Below, in pieces: positions 16,701 to 27,952 of a stretch of 64,000 nt of DNA (the first letter of the stretch is position 1; each line of letters starts with the position of its first letter). Both the position numbers and the translations under genes were made by a program. The DNA comes from Actinostola sp. cb2023. Lineage: Eukaryota; Cnidaria; Anthozoa; Actiniaria; Actinostolidae. The notes under the pieces are model-generated. The model did no database searches, was not told the origin of the DNA, and saw nothing but the letters and a program-made list of their open reading frames with translations. The DNA is taken from positions 31,665-95,664 of the forward strand of contig JAUJYZ010001255.1 in NCBI GenBank assembly GCA_033675265.1, written 5' to 3'.

Positions 16701-19700
16701 CTGTGGTCAATACTTTACCTTGAAAGTAGGGGTTTAGGGAGTGGGCTACCTGTGGTCAATACTTTACCTTGAAAGTAGGGGTGTAGGGAGTGGGCTACCT
16801 GTGGTCAATACTTTACCTTGAAAGTAGGGGTTTAGGGAGTGGGCTACCTGTGGTCAATACTTTACCTTGAAAGTAGGGGTTTAGGAAGTGGGCTACCTGT
16901 GGTCAATACTTTACCTTGAAAGTAGGGGTTTAGGGAATGGGCTACCTGTGGTCAATACTTTACCTTGAAAGTAGGGGTTTAGGGAATGGGCTACCTGTGG
17001 TCAATACTTTACCTTGAATGTAGGGGTTTAGGGAGTGGGCTGACTGTTGTCAGCCGGACGTCTTTTACCTTGAAAGTAGGAGTTAATTTAGGGAGTGGGC
17101 TACCTGTGGTCAGTACTTTTACCTTGAAAATAAATTTTTCAGGGAGTGGGCTACCTGTGGTACTGTACCACTTGACACGTTAAAAAAGTAAATTTTTTTT
17201 TTTCATTCATTCATTCATTCATTCATTTCTTTGTAGATTATCAGCATCAATCTAGCTGGGTGTGACGCCAAGAAGCTTGACAACAAAACCAATGGGGTGG
17301 ACTGGACCCTAATACTAATCATCATCGCTGTCATAGTCGGAGCGATTCTTCTTTTCTTAGCGTGCTGTTGTGTAAGTTTCAATTCCATTCAGTACAAGAT
17401 GCATTGATCATGTGGGCTGCGTCTAGTGAAAAGGGACCTTTATATAATTTTATCAAATACATACCACTCAGTTGATGGTTTGACAGATAATACGCGCGGA
17501 TATTTTACGAGTTGCGTAGTATTCTTTATTTCAGCAATTCGAACTAATTTTTCAGCCAATATTGTCTACATCTCTCTCTGTCTCTCTACCTTGTGTTGTT
17601 GTTCGCTAAGCTAAGAGTCATGCTATCCAGAGATTGTCACGTACCTGGGATTTGCGATGTGGTGAAGAAGTATTTTGAATATCGTAAGGTCCTTTTACGC
17701 TTGTCTTGGCGAAATAATATTCCACTTTTAAGGAAAGGAACAAGAGAATGTCAGACAGTTTGTAGATGTGAATAGCTATGATTTTGGTTCGCAAAGGATT
17801 ACTGGGTAAAATATACAGCCGACATCTTTCTCTGTACATATATAGGAATGCACTGAATTGTGGGTATTGTCTGTACTCCTTTACAAGTACCTCCTCTATT
17901 AATTATAGATCTGTTGCGGAGCAGGAAGAAGACGTCGCAGACGAAGACGTTATGGCGACAAACACAGCAACATGGAGCTAGTGGTGGTCGACCAGGCTAA
18001 TGGACAAGGAGCCAAAGTAAATGGCGAAGGAGGAAAAGCAGTGAGACAACGACACCACCAAAACCATGGAGGAAGAGCTAAGGGGCATGGTAGTGACGAC
18101 GACAGTGACGAGTACTACGACTGTTGTGGTGGAGGTGGTGGTGGAGGACGATCAAGCAAAGACGCTAAAGCAAAGGGCAAACGAAAAGACAAATATAAAA
18201 AGTCCAAAGGCGACGCTGGAGAAGGCGATGGCAACAAAGGTGATAAAGATGGAAAGGACGGAGATAAAGCGGGTAACGGCAATAATAATGAGAACCAAAC
18301 TGACAAAGGCAATGGAGGTAGCAAGAACGAAGGCTACGAGGACATGAGGGGTGATAAAGACAAGGTACGTACCTCGTTAGGATATGTTGAAGACTGTTCG
18401 AATATTGCATGGTGATATTCGCTATACTTATCGAATTCATGAATAATTAATGAGGGAAATACAATAGAAATCATAAGCGTAGCAGACATCTGTAAATCGG
18501 ATACAGAATCGTCCTCATTTGCATTCAACTTTAACTTGGAATTTCTCGGCCAAACTGCTTCCTATCATCCAAATTATAGTAAAACATCCACTTATACATC
18601 GTTGGATTCGATAAGTAAGATTACGGCTCGAGTTTGTAAATCCCATACAGATCGGACGCGAATATTGTATCTATTACTTAGAATTGCAACTGAACCCAGA
18701 ATAAATAGTTCCAATTGTAGCAATGTTCTTTACATTGGTGCGCTTTTTTACACCAATAGTTATATGCACAGTTTGCGTAGATGGTTTTCGCGCATTTTAC
18801 AAAAAATACAACTCCGTGCTGACCAGATATGCACACTTGTACTAGTGTATTTGCGAAGCACATATTTTATTGCTACGCGCTCTTCTGTACTTAATTACGT
18901 AATGGTATTTTTGCGCGCTGCCTATATTACCAAGCAAATGCTCTTGCGCAAATCCTTTACGTAAGCATCATTTGGCGCGCTCTTCTGCACGTATAAACTA
19001 TCCATCCATCCATCTATCTTTGCGCGCTGTCTATAGCTATATTAGTGCTATGTATACTAAACGCTCTTGCGCAAATCCTTTACGTAAACGTCGTTGCGCG
19101 CTCTTCTGTACGTATTTGTACCTTTGCGCGTTGTCTATAGCTATATTAGTGCTATGTATACTAAACGCTCTTGCGCAAATCCTTTACGTAAACGTTGTTG
19201 CGCGCTCTTCTGTACGTATTTGTATCTTTGCGCGTTGTCTATAGCTATATTAGTGCTATGTATACTAAACGCTCTTACGCAAATCACTTACGTAAACGTA
19301 TGTGCGCATGCACTCAGTTAGTTTTATTGTAAACATTTAAGACGGTTTTACGTAATTAAACACGACGCCTTGTTTGCAGACAGGAGACGGTGGTCAAGGA
19401 AATAGTGGAGCTCAAAGCTACCAAAATTTTACGTTTGGTCTGGGTGACCGTAAGCCAACTACTGGCAGTGCGCAGTACGCTACAATCGGGGATCCCAACA
19501 AGCGACCAAGCAATGGCGGAGATTATAATTACATCGATCTAAATAACCAAGGGGGTACCGGAGGGGTTGCAATAGCTGGTGGAGGTGCAGCATTAGCCGG
19601 GGGCGCTGCTGCGGGATTGCTTGCAGGGTCGATGAGTGGCAACGTAAGTCAGCGTTGTTAACTAGAATCTTCATGTTTTGAAGTTATATATAAAATGGCC

Positions 19701-22700
19701 GCTTGTGTCTGTAAACTGTGACATATTCACGATGGGAGATGCATGTAGAGCACGAGAGAAGCTTATATTCAGACGACATGGGGTCAATTGCCGATCGTGC
19801 CATCTGATAATCTGGCTAGGCGTAGCCGTCTGCATGTTTCTCTTGCTTCTCTCATGCTCTACGTCTCCTAGAGTGTCTATGTCACAGTATACAGGCAAAA
19901 GTGGCCGTTTTATATTACTGTTATAATTTTTTTTTGCGTGAGCATAATATTTTGATTTTTTGATGCTTTTGCGCGAGCGTCCTGTGATATAAACACGGTA
20001 GCCAGCCAATCAGAGATCGTCGGTTGTGTCGAAAATATTTTATAATCTACCCCTTCCATCACACCTCGCTCCCATAGGGGAGAGGGGTGATTGGCGCCCT
20101 GTATACAGACCAGATTAGACACCTCTATTGTAGTATCATGAATTAAATTGAATTCTCGCAGGGCAACAAAAGAGAAAGCCTGGCACCGACCATTGTGACA
20201 AGTCCCGCCCCGAATACTGGAACCTCCACAAGTTATACTAACCGCACAGGTGGATCGCCAGGGGAACGTAGAGGATCTTACTCGAAAGGAGGTAATAATA
20301 AGTTAATCAGTAATGATGATAATCAGTGGTGGTTATATCGTGATGTTGATGATGATCGATGATGATGATGATGATGATAATACAGTGATAATGTTAATAC
20401 GATTGTAATCAATACTGTCGTTGATGTCATCGTTATATCAGATAGCGTTAATAATGATGATGATGATGTAGATGATGAACATACTATGATTATAGTAATG
20501 TTTCAATTGTGATTACGATGACATCGACGACGACACTGACAATAGTAGTGGTAATATGATATGATGGTGATGACAACGATGATAATAGAAATGACGATTA
20601 AAACGACAATGATGATGATGACGATGATGATAGTGACGATGATGATGATTTTCACAATAATGATTGGCAACAATGATAACAATGGTGTTGATGATAATGA
20701 TGATGATGGTGATGTTGATGAAGGGCCTGTATGATTATGATGATTTTAATAATTAATAATAATAATAATAATAATTTTCACAATGATGATTGGCAACAAT
20801 GATGACAATGATGACAATGATGATGACAATGATAATAATGATGGCAATGATAGTGATGGAGATGGTGGTAACATTAAGCAGCCAATCAATACACCGTATC
20901 TATCAGGTTCTCCAGTCAGTTCAAGACCCTCCAGTGGTCAGAGTCAGTTAATTAAGAATGCTGTCGATGACGAGCTGCAGAGAGAACGACGTCGCTCATC
21001 GATATCCTTCCTGGACGATGATGCAGAGCCTCTGAAGCACAAGACAGCAACCGTTGGTATTGTAGGTCTGGCACTGAGAAACAAGAACGAGAAGAAGAAA
21101 GAAACCGAATTCAAGGTAAATTGAATTAAAAATAAACAATACAGTGAAATCTTTCGAGCTTCTCCTTCATGCAACAACTTTACAAATTCCCGTTGTCCCT
21201 ATTTTCTCAGTCAAGCATAGCCTGTGTAGCGACGCGCTCTTCTTCTACTTACTAAGGAAGAGTAAGGAAGCTTGCGTAGCCATTCAATCTCCATACATGT
21301 CCAATTATGCACCCGACACCTCTAACTCCTCTCAGTTCTTTTATGGAAGTCAGGTCTCATTGTTTTATTTTCATTTTTTAAAGAATCTTGATAAAGACAT
21401 GCCAGCTCTTGGGACGTACCCAGCGAGCACTGCGGGCAAGAATAGATTCCCAGAAATATTGCCAAGTAAGTGAGGCTACTTATTACTAATCATATTTTGT
21501 TTCACTCCATCTAGACATGGGTGCATCGAATACAACCCTCCAAGAATAGAAGGCCTATAAAAAATAAATAAAAAATAACAATAATATTATAATATTAATA
21601 ATAATATTATTGATAATATATTATTAATTATTATTATCATTATTATCATTATTATTTTTGCTATGTCAAATCAACATCGCTTTTGTTGTGTTTGTTCTTT
21701 TACCTCAGATCCTCGATCTCGCGTTAAGTTGACGTCTTCACCCGACTACATAAACGCCAGTTACTTACATGTAAGTAAAACGTAACTGGGATTGATTATC
21801 AGCATCACTATTGCTGCTTATTATCATTATTATCTTCATAAAAGCATTGCAGCCATGCGGGGTGAAACGCTGAGATTTAGACGCTAGTGACGATACCTTT
21901 TATCACAACGAAACATCATCTATCGTCTTCATCATCAAGCAGCTACCACCTGACACCACTCATCATCATCATCATCATAATCATAATCATCACGAGCAAC
22001 ATCATCGTCTTTAGTATCATGTTGTCAATCAAACACTGACCTCCATAGCCTGATTTTCAGACGACCGAGGGAGGCCTTCTCTAGGAGGAAAGCCCGATGA
22101 CCCCCTGCCATCTGAAAACCAGGCTATGACCTCCATTACGTGTGTTGTTATTTTTTATTTATTTTTTATTTCAAGATTCGCCCATAGGGCAGGTGTTGTA
22201 TAATAGGACACGAAGTCCCCTTTACAATACAACTGTTGCTACAACTGTTACGCTGTCGCTTTATCTCAGGATCACAAAGGTCAGCGGCATTACATAGCAA
22301 CCCAACATCCTTTGATGGAGAGTAATGACGATTTCTGGCAGATGGTCTGGGAACGAGAGTCGTGTCTCATTGTAATGGTCAACGATGACGAAAACAGCAA
22401 ACAGGTAGGGCTTTTCTCTCGTACAGTAACTTAGTTATAGTTTGATCATTCTGATCTAGTCCTCAATCGTGGCCTTTCCAGAGTAGAGAATATGAAGACT
22501 GGGGTGCTTTGGGTACCCTGTGGCAGAGTATGGGAAGACTTACCTGCTTTGGGCTCCCTGTGGCAGAGTATGGGAAGATTTACCTGCTTTGGGCTCCCTG
22601 TGGCAGAGTATGGGAAGACGAGTGATTTGGACTCCCTGTGGCAGAGTATGGGAAGACTTACCTGCTTTGGGCTCCCTGTGGCAGAGTATGGGAAGACGAG

Positions 22701-25700
22701 TGATTTGGACTCCTTGTGGCAGAGTATGGGAAGACGAGTGATTTGGACTCCCTGTGGCAGAGTATGGGAAGACGAGTGATTTGGGCTCCCTGTGGTACCT
22801 AAGTTTCGTAGTCCCAGGCCACTAGTTTCTCCCTCAATCGACACAGGAAGACCGCAATTGAATACGATTGAGGTCGAGGCAGAAAATTAGCCCCTTAACC
22901 ATAAGGAAGGTCAATCCCTAATAATTAGTTATTTGTATTGTGCATAGATGGATTATCCTCAGTATTGGCCTGCTAACGAGGGTGGTTCTATGGACTTTAA
23001 TGGTATCGTTGTGTCCAACAAGCAAGTAGTAACAAAAGCTGATTATGTCATCACTACCCTAGTGATTACCAATACTAAGGTAGGTGTAATCCCCACTCTC
23101 CCCTCCCTGACTACAAAGTAACTAATACAAATACTAAAGTAGGTGTAATCCTCACTCTCCCCTCCCTGACTACAAAGTAACTAATACCAATTAACGAACG
23201 GACGAAGCCCACTCTCCCCTCCCAGGCCGGTACAAATTCGCGTTAACCGCCGTTTAATATCAACAGTGCGGCGGCCGCATGTCTCGAGTAAGGTTTTTGA
23301 GAGGGTTTTGATCCAGATGAAAAGAAGTTGTCAAGTTTGTTATTTAATCAACAAACGTTCTAATTCTACTCGTTAGTTAATTAACATGCCTTAGGAGAAA
23401 AATACACAGTAGAACAAACATGACACTCAAACTAGATTTAGTGGTGTTTTTCTTCTCACACTAGAAACTATATTTGACGTCTTTGTAAACATCCTGCATG
23501 CAGCGTTAAACGTGTACACTTGAGAAAAACCTTGTGTATATAGAAGCCATTCTGGAGATTCGTTGCCTAGCGACAGGCAGCCAAAGTTTATACGACACTT
23601 AAAAGAGTAAACATAGTAGATCAGAGCTCCTATAAATAGCTTTAACCCTCCTCCCTGCCTTCTTCTCCCTTCTCTTGCCTCCCTTGCCTCCCTTATCTTC
23701 CCTCTGCCTCCTTGTTTCCCCTCTCTTACTTTTCCGTTCTCCCGCCCGCCCGCTTCCACTCACTTCCTCTTTTCCCCTGTACTGACTGAAAAACATTGTA
23801 TTTATATTTCTGATCATCAGACAAAGCCGTCAGCCACTCGCGAGATTTCCCACTATCGGTACACGTCCTGGAAAGACAAGCATGTACCAAACATAGCCAT
23901 GTTCGTGGGCTTCGTGGTGGCCACGCGAGACATAGGCAGGAAGCACGAGGACGGAAAGTGTCCTGTCATTGTACACTGCAGGTACTAATAACGTCCTGTA
24001 AGGATTGCAGGTTATCACTAGCGTTGGAATTAAGCGTCACTGCACTGCAAAACAAACGCACGTACGTTCTTCACTTCACTGAATGTAAACCTTGGAAAAT
24101 ACAAAGCCCGATCCATGCAATTCCGTACTTAGCTAGGAATTCCGTGACTCCTGGTTCACTAATTTGTAGCCCTTGCTTCTCAGTTGTTTCTGACTTCGAC
24201 TCCGATCCCGTCGCTATAATTACTTAATTAATTTAATAAGTTCTGTTATATTTTCAGCGATGGCCAAGGGTTCACTGGAGTGTACGTAGCACTCGACATC
24301 GGTATTCGCAGCCACGAAGAAAGCAAAAACTCAGTCGTCGACTTGTTTGAGCTCGCTAAACGACTACGACAAGGCAGATGTGGCATCATTAACTCACTTC
24401 AACTGTACAACTTTGCATATCAGGTTAGCATGCAAGCAATAGGGTGAGACTGAAGCAAATCAGAAAAGTAGTATAGGGAGGGAATTGTGCATTGGTGTAA
24501 TACCAACCACGGGGGATAAGCGCAATAAAGTCCACACGCACGGTACAACATCGCTCGTAATACTGTTGGTAATATGATTGCAGCGTGTCCACCTATGTCA
24601 TTGTTGTGTTATTGTAGTACAATGTGGTCCTATTTCTGTAATATGCGCAAGAAATTGCAGAGGTGGACACACGCTGACTTTCAGCCATTGCTGGTAATAG
24701 AGTCGTTTTCGTATGAGTGGGAAACCTACGACACGGAGTTACGGTCACGGTACGGAATCGAAGACATTCTATTCAACCAATCACAGCGTGCGAAATCGTC
24801 GCTCAACCAATCAGAATGCTTGGATACGGCATGATGATGGCGCGATACGGTCACGGTACGGCACGAATCGTACTGAAACTACTTCCCACTCATACGAAAA
24901 CGATTCTATAACGTACAATTGTGCGGTGCGGTTGCAGTGCGCCATGTCAGTGTATTCATTCCTTTCCATTGCTATGGTGGTGTAACCTAAAATAATGTTA
25001 TTGAATAACCCATGCTTTATTTATAGTGTTTATTGTTCTACTTTCCTAGTGTTTGTACGAATATACTGTAAACTACGACGAAGAAGCCGAGGTTAGTTGA
25101 ATTGGTCGTGGTGCGTGCGTGTTTGCAGTAATTATCGCGCGCTTTTCATGCAAATTTCCCGCGCGTTGCATCAGCTAGAATTCTGCGTTGGGCATAAAGT
25201 ATCTGATACAATATGAGCAGCTGTACTGTATGAGGATTACAATGTCGTTGTATTTCTCATACAGTATGGATACGAATATTGTATCGGACTTATCATATTC
25301 ACAGATGTATAAAATCTTTTTTACTATAATTTTCAAGATACCAGTAAGTTTGATGATTACAAGCGCTGCTACTTGTGTTTTGATGTTATCATATGATAAT
25401 GATGATCACCAACCATCCATCCTATTCATAATGTTAGGATTCTTTGATCTCTTTATAAAAAAAACCCCGATATAAAACAGTTAGAATTTCTGTATTGCAT
25501 TCCCTGTCTTGCGTAAACCAAATACATTACGTATATAGTATAATCGCATCATGTAACATTTATCGTAGCCCATCCTAAGCCGGCCTCGCGCGCGAGTAAG
25601 ATTTGAAAGTCTCGTACACAACTATTGTAAATAACGTACATCTTTGAGGGTTGAAAAGGTCTCATATAAGACGAAACTAGTTCCCAAATGATGTTCAACA

Positions 25701-25956
25701 AAAGTGCGTAAAAGAAAAATTAAAAGAGGTTTAGAACCTCGTTAAACCTATAAATGACATGAAGAAATCGTTTGAAATCCAAGCAAAGAAAATATCAGCA
25801 TCCTAAGGCCATTCTTACGTTTCAAAAACATACAATATCTATTAAATTAGCTTTGGGTTGTATTAGTATTATATTAGTATAATTTTTTTAATATATTTTT
25901 ATTATATTAATTTACCATATTCCTTGTATTGTTTTCAGAAGAAGAAAGACGCATGA
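13706..25956 (+). CDS. Gene 1: SEA-like receptor with a cytoplasmic tyrosine-pseudophosphatase domain
   Basis: Sixteen coding exons: 13706-13808, 14298-14409, 14943-16330, 17237-17371, 17909-18364, 19380-19643, 20162-20291, 20907-21115, 21384-21465, 21709-21770, 22270-22404, 22948-23079, 23821-23981, 24258-24423, 25050-25091 and 25939-25956. The product is about 1197 aa. Order: signal peptide (1-~32); large ectodomain with Cys and N-glycosylation sites; Thr/Pro linker (TTTKEPLPTT); the two-Cys SEA-like module shared with genes 2-4 (WSRFC and HKNC); transmembrane helix ~557-579 (WTLILIIIAVIVGAILLFLA); eight consecutive Arg; Gly/Lys/Asp-rich disordered tail; YATI and YNYI tyrosines (~764, ~780); PTP domain ~933-1192. 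PTP marks include KNRFPEILP, DYINASY, DFWQMVWE and IVHCSDGQGFTG. The phase conflict at exon 1/exon 2 is described separately. The exon 3 donor (gttggt) is weak. Family is certain; catalytic inactivity is inferred. Confidence 0.8.
14298..14409 (+). pseudogene. Gene 1 exon 2 with an apparent 1-bp frameshift
   Basis: Exon 1 ends in phase 1, so exon 2 should open as IAATLKLQLVYCG, but that frame meets TGA near 14358. The exit frame needed for exon 3 (FLCKRVCDTGTP, KVCTQKSG) is a different one. Removing a single G from the GGGG at 14333-14336 joins both halves. It may be a sequencing indel in a homopolymer, a null allele or a wrong exon model. Only this point of the gene conflicts. Confidence 0.5.
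14698..14908. mobile_element. Foldback element in gene 1 intron 2
   Basis: acaaagatggcggctcc and ccacaatcctttgcg at the left are mirrored by cgcaaaggattactggg and agccgccatctttgt at the right. A related single end lies at about 17789-17845. The ccacaatcctttgcg end is also the core of the minisatellite at 46045-46325. Confidence 0.65.
16383..17170 (+). repeat. 49-bp minisatellite in gene 1 intron 3
   Basis: About 13 near-identical tandem units containing agtgggctacctgtggtcaa and tactttaccttgaa, followed by 2-3 degenerate units. The first unit starts about 50 bp after the exon 3 donor. Confidence 0.9.
17199..17228 (+). repeat. (ATTC)n microsatellite next to the gene 1 exon 4 acceptor
   Basis: About seven cattc units lie immediately upstream of tttctttgtag, the acceptor of the transmembrane exon. 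Confidence 0.8.
18365..19379 (+). other. Gene 1 intron 5 with a ~115-bp tandem repeat
   Basis: About three copies (18970-19310) of a unit containing gcgcgctcttctgtacgtat, tctatagctatattagtgct and gcgcaaatcctttacgtaa. No exon is seen. Confidence 0.7.
19644..20161 (+). other. Gene 1 intron 6
   Basis: It has a diffuse inverted repeat (cttgtgtctgtaaactgtga near 19705 and gtctatgtcacagtataca near 19875). Nothing else is seen. Confidence 0.4.
20292..20906 (+). repeat. Gene 1 intron 7, GAT-rich simple repeats
   Basis: Nearly the whole intron is irregular gat/gatgatg/aataat sequence. The Asp/Asn-rich open frame running into exon 8 is part of this repeat. The true acceptor is taken as tatctatcag at 20906, because only that junction keeps phase with exon 7. 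Confidence 0.7.
21771..22269 (+). other. Gene 1 intron 10
   Basis: Contains a small inverted repeat (tagcctgattttcagacga near 22047 and ctgaaaaccaggctatga near 22112) and an (atc)n patch. No exon is seen. Confidence 0.4.
22405..22947 (+). repeat. Gene 1 intron 11 with a 40-bp minisatellite
   Basis: About seven units (22505-22795) of ccctgtggcagagtatggga plus agacttacctgctttgggct, or an agacgagtgatttggactc variant. The open frames on both strands are repeat artefacts. Confidence 0.85.
23065..23190 (+). repeat. Tandem duplication spanning the gene 1 exon 12 donor
   Basis: The last bases of exon 12 with its donor (aatactaaggtaggtgtaat) and the following ctcccctccctgactacaaa are repeated about 60 bp downstream (aatactaaagtaggtgtaat). 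This gives a second potential donor. Confidence 0.7.
23191..23820 (+). other. Rest of gene 1 intron 12
   Basis: Ends in a C/T-rich tract (about 23640-23780) ahead of the acceptor gatcatcag. No exon is seen. Confidence 0.4.
24424..25049 (+). other. Gene 1 intron 14
   Basis: Mostly the family A foldback element (24697-24909), preceded by a second element fragment with tgattgcagcgtgtccacct (about 24545-24675). Related sequences occur near 11405-11660 and 59720-59795. Confidence 0.5.
24697..24909. mobile_element. Foldback element, family A
   Basis: The ends agagtcgttttcgtatgagt and actcatacgaaaacgattct enclose a core with ggtcacggtacggaatcgaa. Confidence 0.8.
25092..25938 (+). other. Gene 1 last intron
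   Basis: AT-rich, no exon seen. It ends tgttttcag before the five-codon terminal exon (KKKDA, TGA). Confidence 0.5.
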
Positions 25957-26184
25957 TACCCCGTAACTTTAAACTCTTCGAGGACCACATTGGTGGATGA
26001 CAACATCTGGCGATAGAGTTGTATAGATTATTTCTCGTTAATATTGTACCATGGCGTTTGTGTCATGTATTCGTCGTCGTATGTTATAATCTTGTCAAAC
26101 GTTTGGGGATGTCAAACGTTTGTAAGTACGATCGGTACGCAAAGACTATTACAGTCGTACCCACAACGTTCAATGGACTAAATA

Positions 26185-26640
26185 TGGTGGCGTTGTGTAC
26201 GGTGGCCGTATGTAAGGTGGTCGTTATGTACAGTCGTAGAGGTGGCCGTTCCCAGAGGTGGCCGTTGTGTAGAGGTGGCCGTTGTATAGAGGGGACGTTG
26301 TGTAGAGGTGGTCGTTGTGTAGAGGTGTCGTTGTGTAGAGGTGGTCGTTGTGTAGAGGTGGTCGTTGTGTAGAGGTGGCCGTTGTGTAGAGGTGGCCGTT
26401 GTGTAGAGGTGGCCGTTGTGTAGAGGTGGTCGTTGTGTAGAGGTGGCCGTTGTGTAGAGGTGGTCGTTGTGTAGAGGTGGTCGTTGTGTAGAGGTAGCTG
26501 TTGTGTAGAGGTGGTCGGCGTTGTGTAGAGGTGGCCGTTGTGTAGAGGTGGCCGTTGTGTAGAGGTGGTCGTTGTGTAGAGGTGGCCGTTGTGTAGACTG
26601 AGGTGGTCGTTGTGGGGAGGTGGCCGTTATAGAGAGGTGA
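26185..26640. repeat. 17-bp minisatellite 3' of gene 1
   Basis: About 25 units of gtagaggtggccgttgt (variants tggtcgtt) starting about 230 bp after the gene 1 stop, so possibly within its 3' UTR. The Thr/Ser/Gln-rich frames in it are artefacts. Confidence 0.9.
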
Positions 26641-27875
26641 TCGTTAGAAGAGGTTCGACTGCCCTTTTTGTCGAAATGGTAAAAAGGTAAAATGAAACTA
26701 TGCGCTGAAACTATAACCATTGAATCATTACTGATCAATTAGTACAGTTGAATGAGTTTGAGACCCTAATTTTCACACAGGGATCCCACCATGCACTGCC
26801 GAAAAAAACCGTACTTTCTTCAATCCTTGGAAATTGGAACTGTTAGTTAGGAAATTCTATGTCCAATGAATTTCCAAGGTTTTTTAAGAGCGCGCGGCGA
26901 TGCATGGGGTTTGTATCTTCAGGAGACTAGCATCATCAAGAAGTGTTACCTTAATGTATAAACAAATCTTCTTTAGCTTCAATATTCTATTCTCATCATA
27001 TTCTCTTGACCGGGAATTAAATAGCTTTTTACTCGGGCTACCTATGTATGCTACCTGTGGAAGACCAAGTCTAGGTTTATTTTAAATATTTTATATTAAA
27101 TTTTATTTTTTTTTTCCGGAAAACAAATCTGGACTGATCTATACTGGAACGTAATTGCAATTATATATGCATGCAAAAAACGAAATATCAGGTTTACACT
27201 TACGATATCGATACTAACGTAACCATGAAATGTTGTTGATATAAGTCTGACAGTCTTGCGACCGAAAACTAAGCTTTTTATACTTGGATGAGTCAGCCGT
27301 TAGGTGCGTCTGTTCGGGATATTTTGAATGCCCCTTTTGAATACCTAAATGACAGTTTTCCCTACCATTTTCTTAGCCTCCTCCACATGCGACTCCTTTT
27401 AGCTTTGGGGTTCCTGTGTAGACGAGAGATACTGGGGAGAAGAGAAAACAGGAAACCCAAGACCAAAGAACCCAAACATCTCTCCACAGTGATGCCTGTG
27501 GAGGAGACTATAACCTTTTATATACCTCAAGCCTGAAAAAGTTCATTATAAGGACTCGGGGAGTGCCGAGATTGCCTTCACTACTATTACTGGTGTGATG
27601 TAACGGGCAAATCATTCAAGGCATGACTGATATTAACGTGATACGTACACTCGCGCCAGCCAGACGCTCTGGGTCAACACTTTATTATTGATGTTACTAG
27701 TTTGTTCCATGTAGCACCATTTAATCGGCCTGATCCCGTGTGAGATATCAGGGATAATTCAGGTGGGAGTAGAGTAGGACGGAGCAATCTAAGATAGAAT
27801 GACACACCCATCGTATTTTATTTTCCAAAGGAAGTTGAAAAACAAATACCGATCCACCATCTTAAAACTTTGCAA

Positions 27876-27952
27876 GCAGGGGCGTAGGCAGGGGGAGGTC
27901 ACAGGGTGCCTGTGCCCCCCCCCCCCTTCCTCTGGGTCTACCGGCTTTAAAT
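27876..27952. mobile_element. hAT-like element end
   Basis: caggggcgtaggcaggggga followed by a C-run resembles hAT-type terminal repeats of the CAGGGGCGTAGC type. No clear second end was located. Confidence 0.35.

Larger units (their letters stand above)
21384..25091 (+). other. Gene 1 PTP domain (catalytically dead), seven exons
   Basis: About 260 residues. Conserved fold motifs are KNRFPEILP, SRVKL, DYINASY, HYIATQHPL (usual TQGPL), DFWQMVWE, QYWP, a TSWKD loop in place of TSWPD, and VHCSDGQGFTG in place of the active HCSxGxGRTG. The final segment RLRQGRCGIINSLQLYNF replaces the usual MVQT..Q loop. C (about residue 1122) and the WPD-loop D are kept. The Arg that binds phosphate is Phe (~1128), the WPD Pro is Lys, and the Q-loop Gln is Asn. 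Related inactive domains are known in receptor PTP D2 domains and PTPRN. It could still bind phosphotyrosine or partner proteins. Confidence 0.85.

Noticed and set aside
16383..17170. CRISPR-like array
   Set aside because: Direct 49-bp tandem units have no unique spacers and lie in an animal intron; ordinary minisatellite.
26178..26738. 186-codon minus-strand Thr/Gln/Arg/Pro frame
   Set aside because: Product of the 17-bp minisatellite 3' of gene 1.
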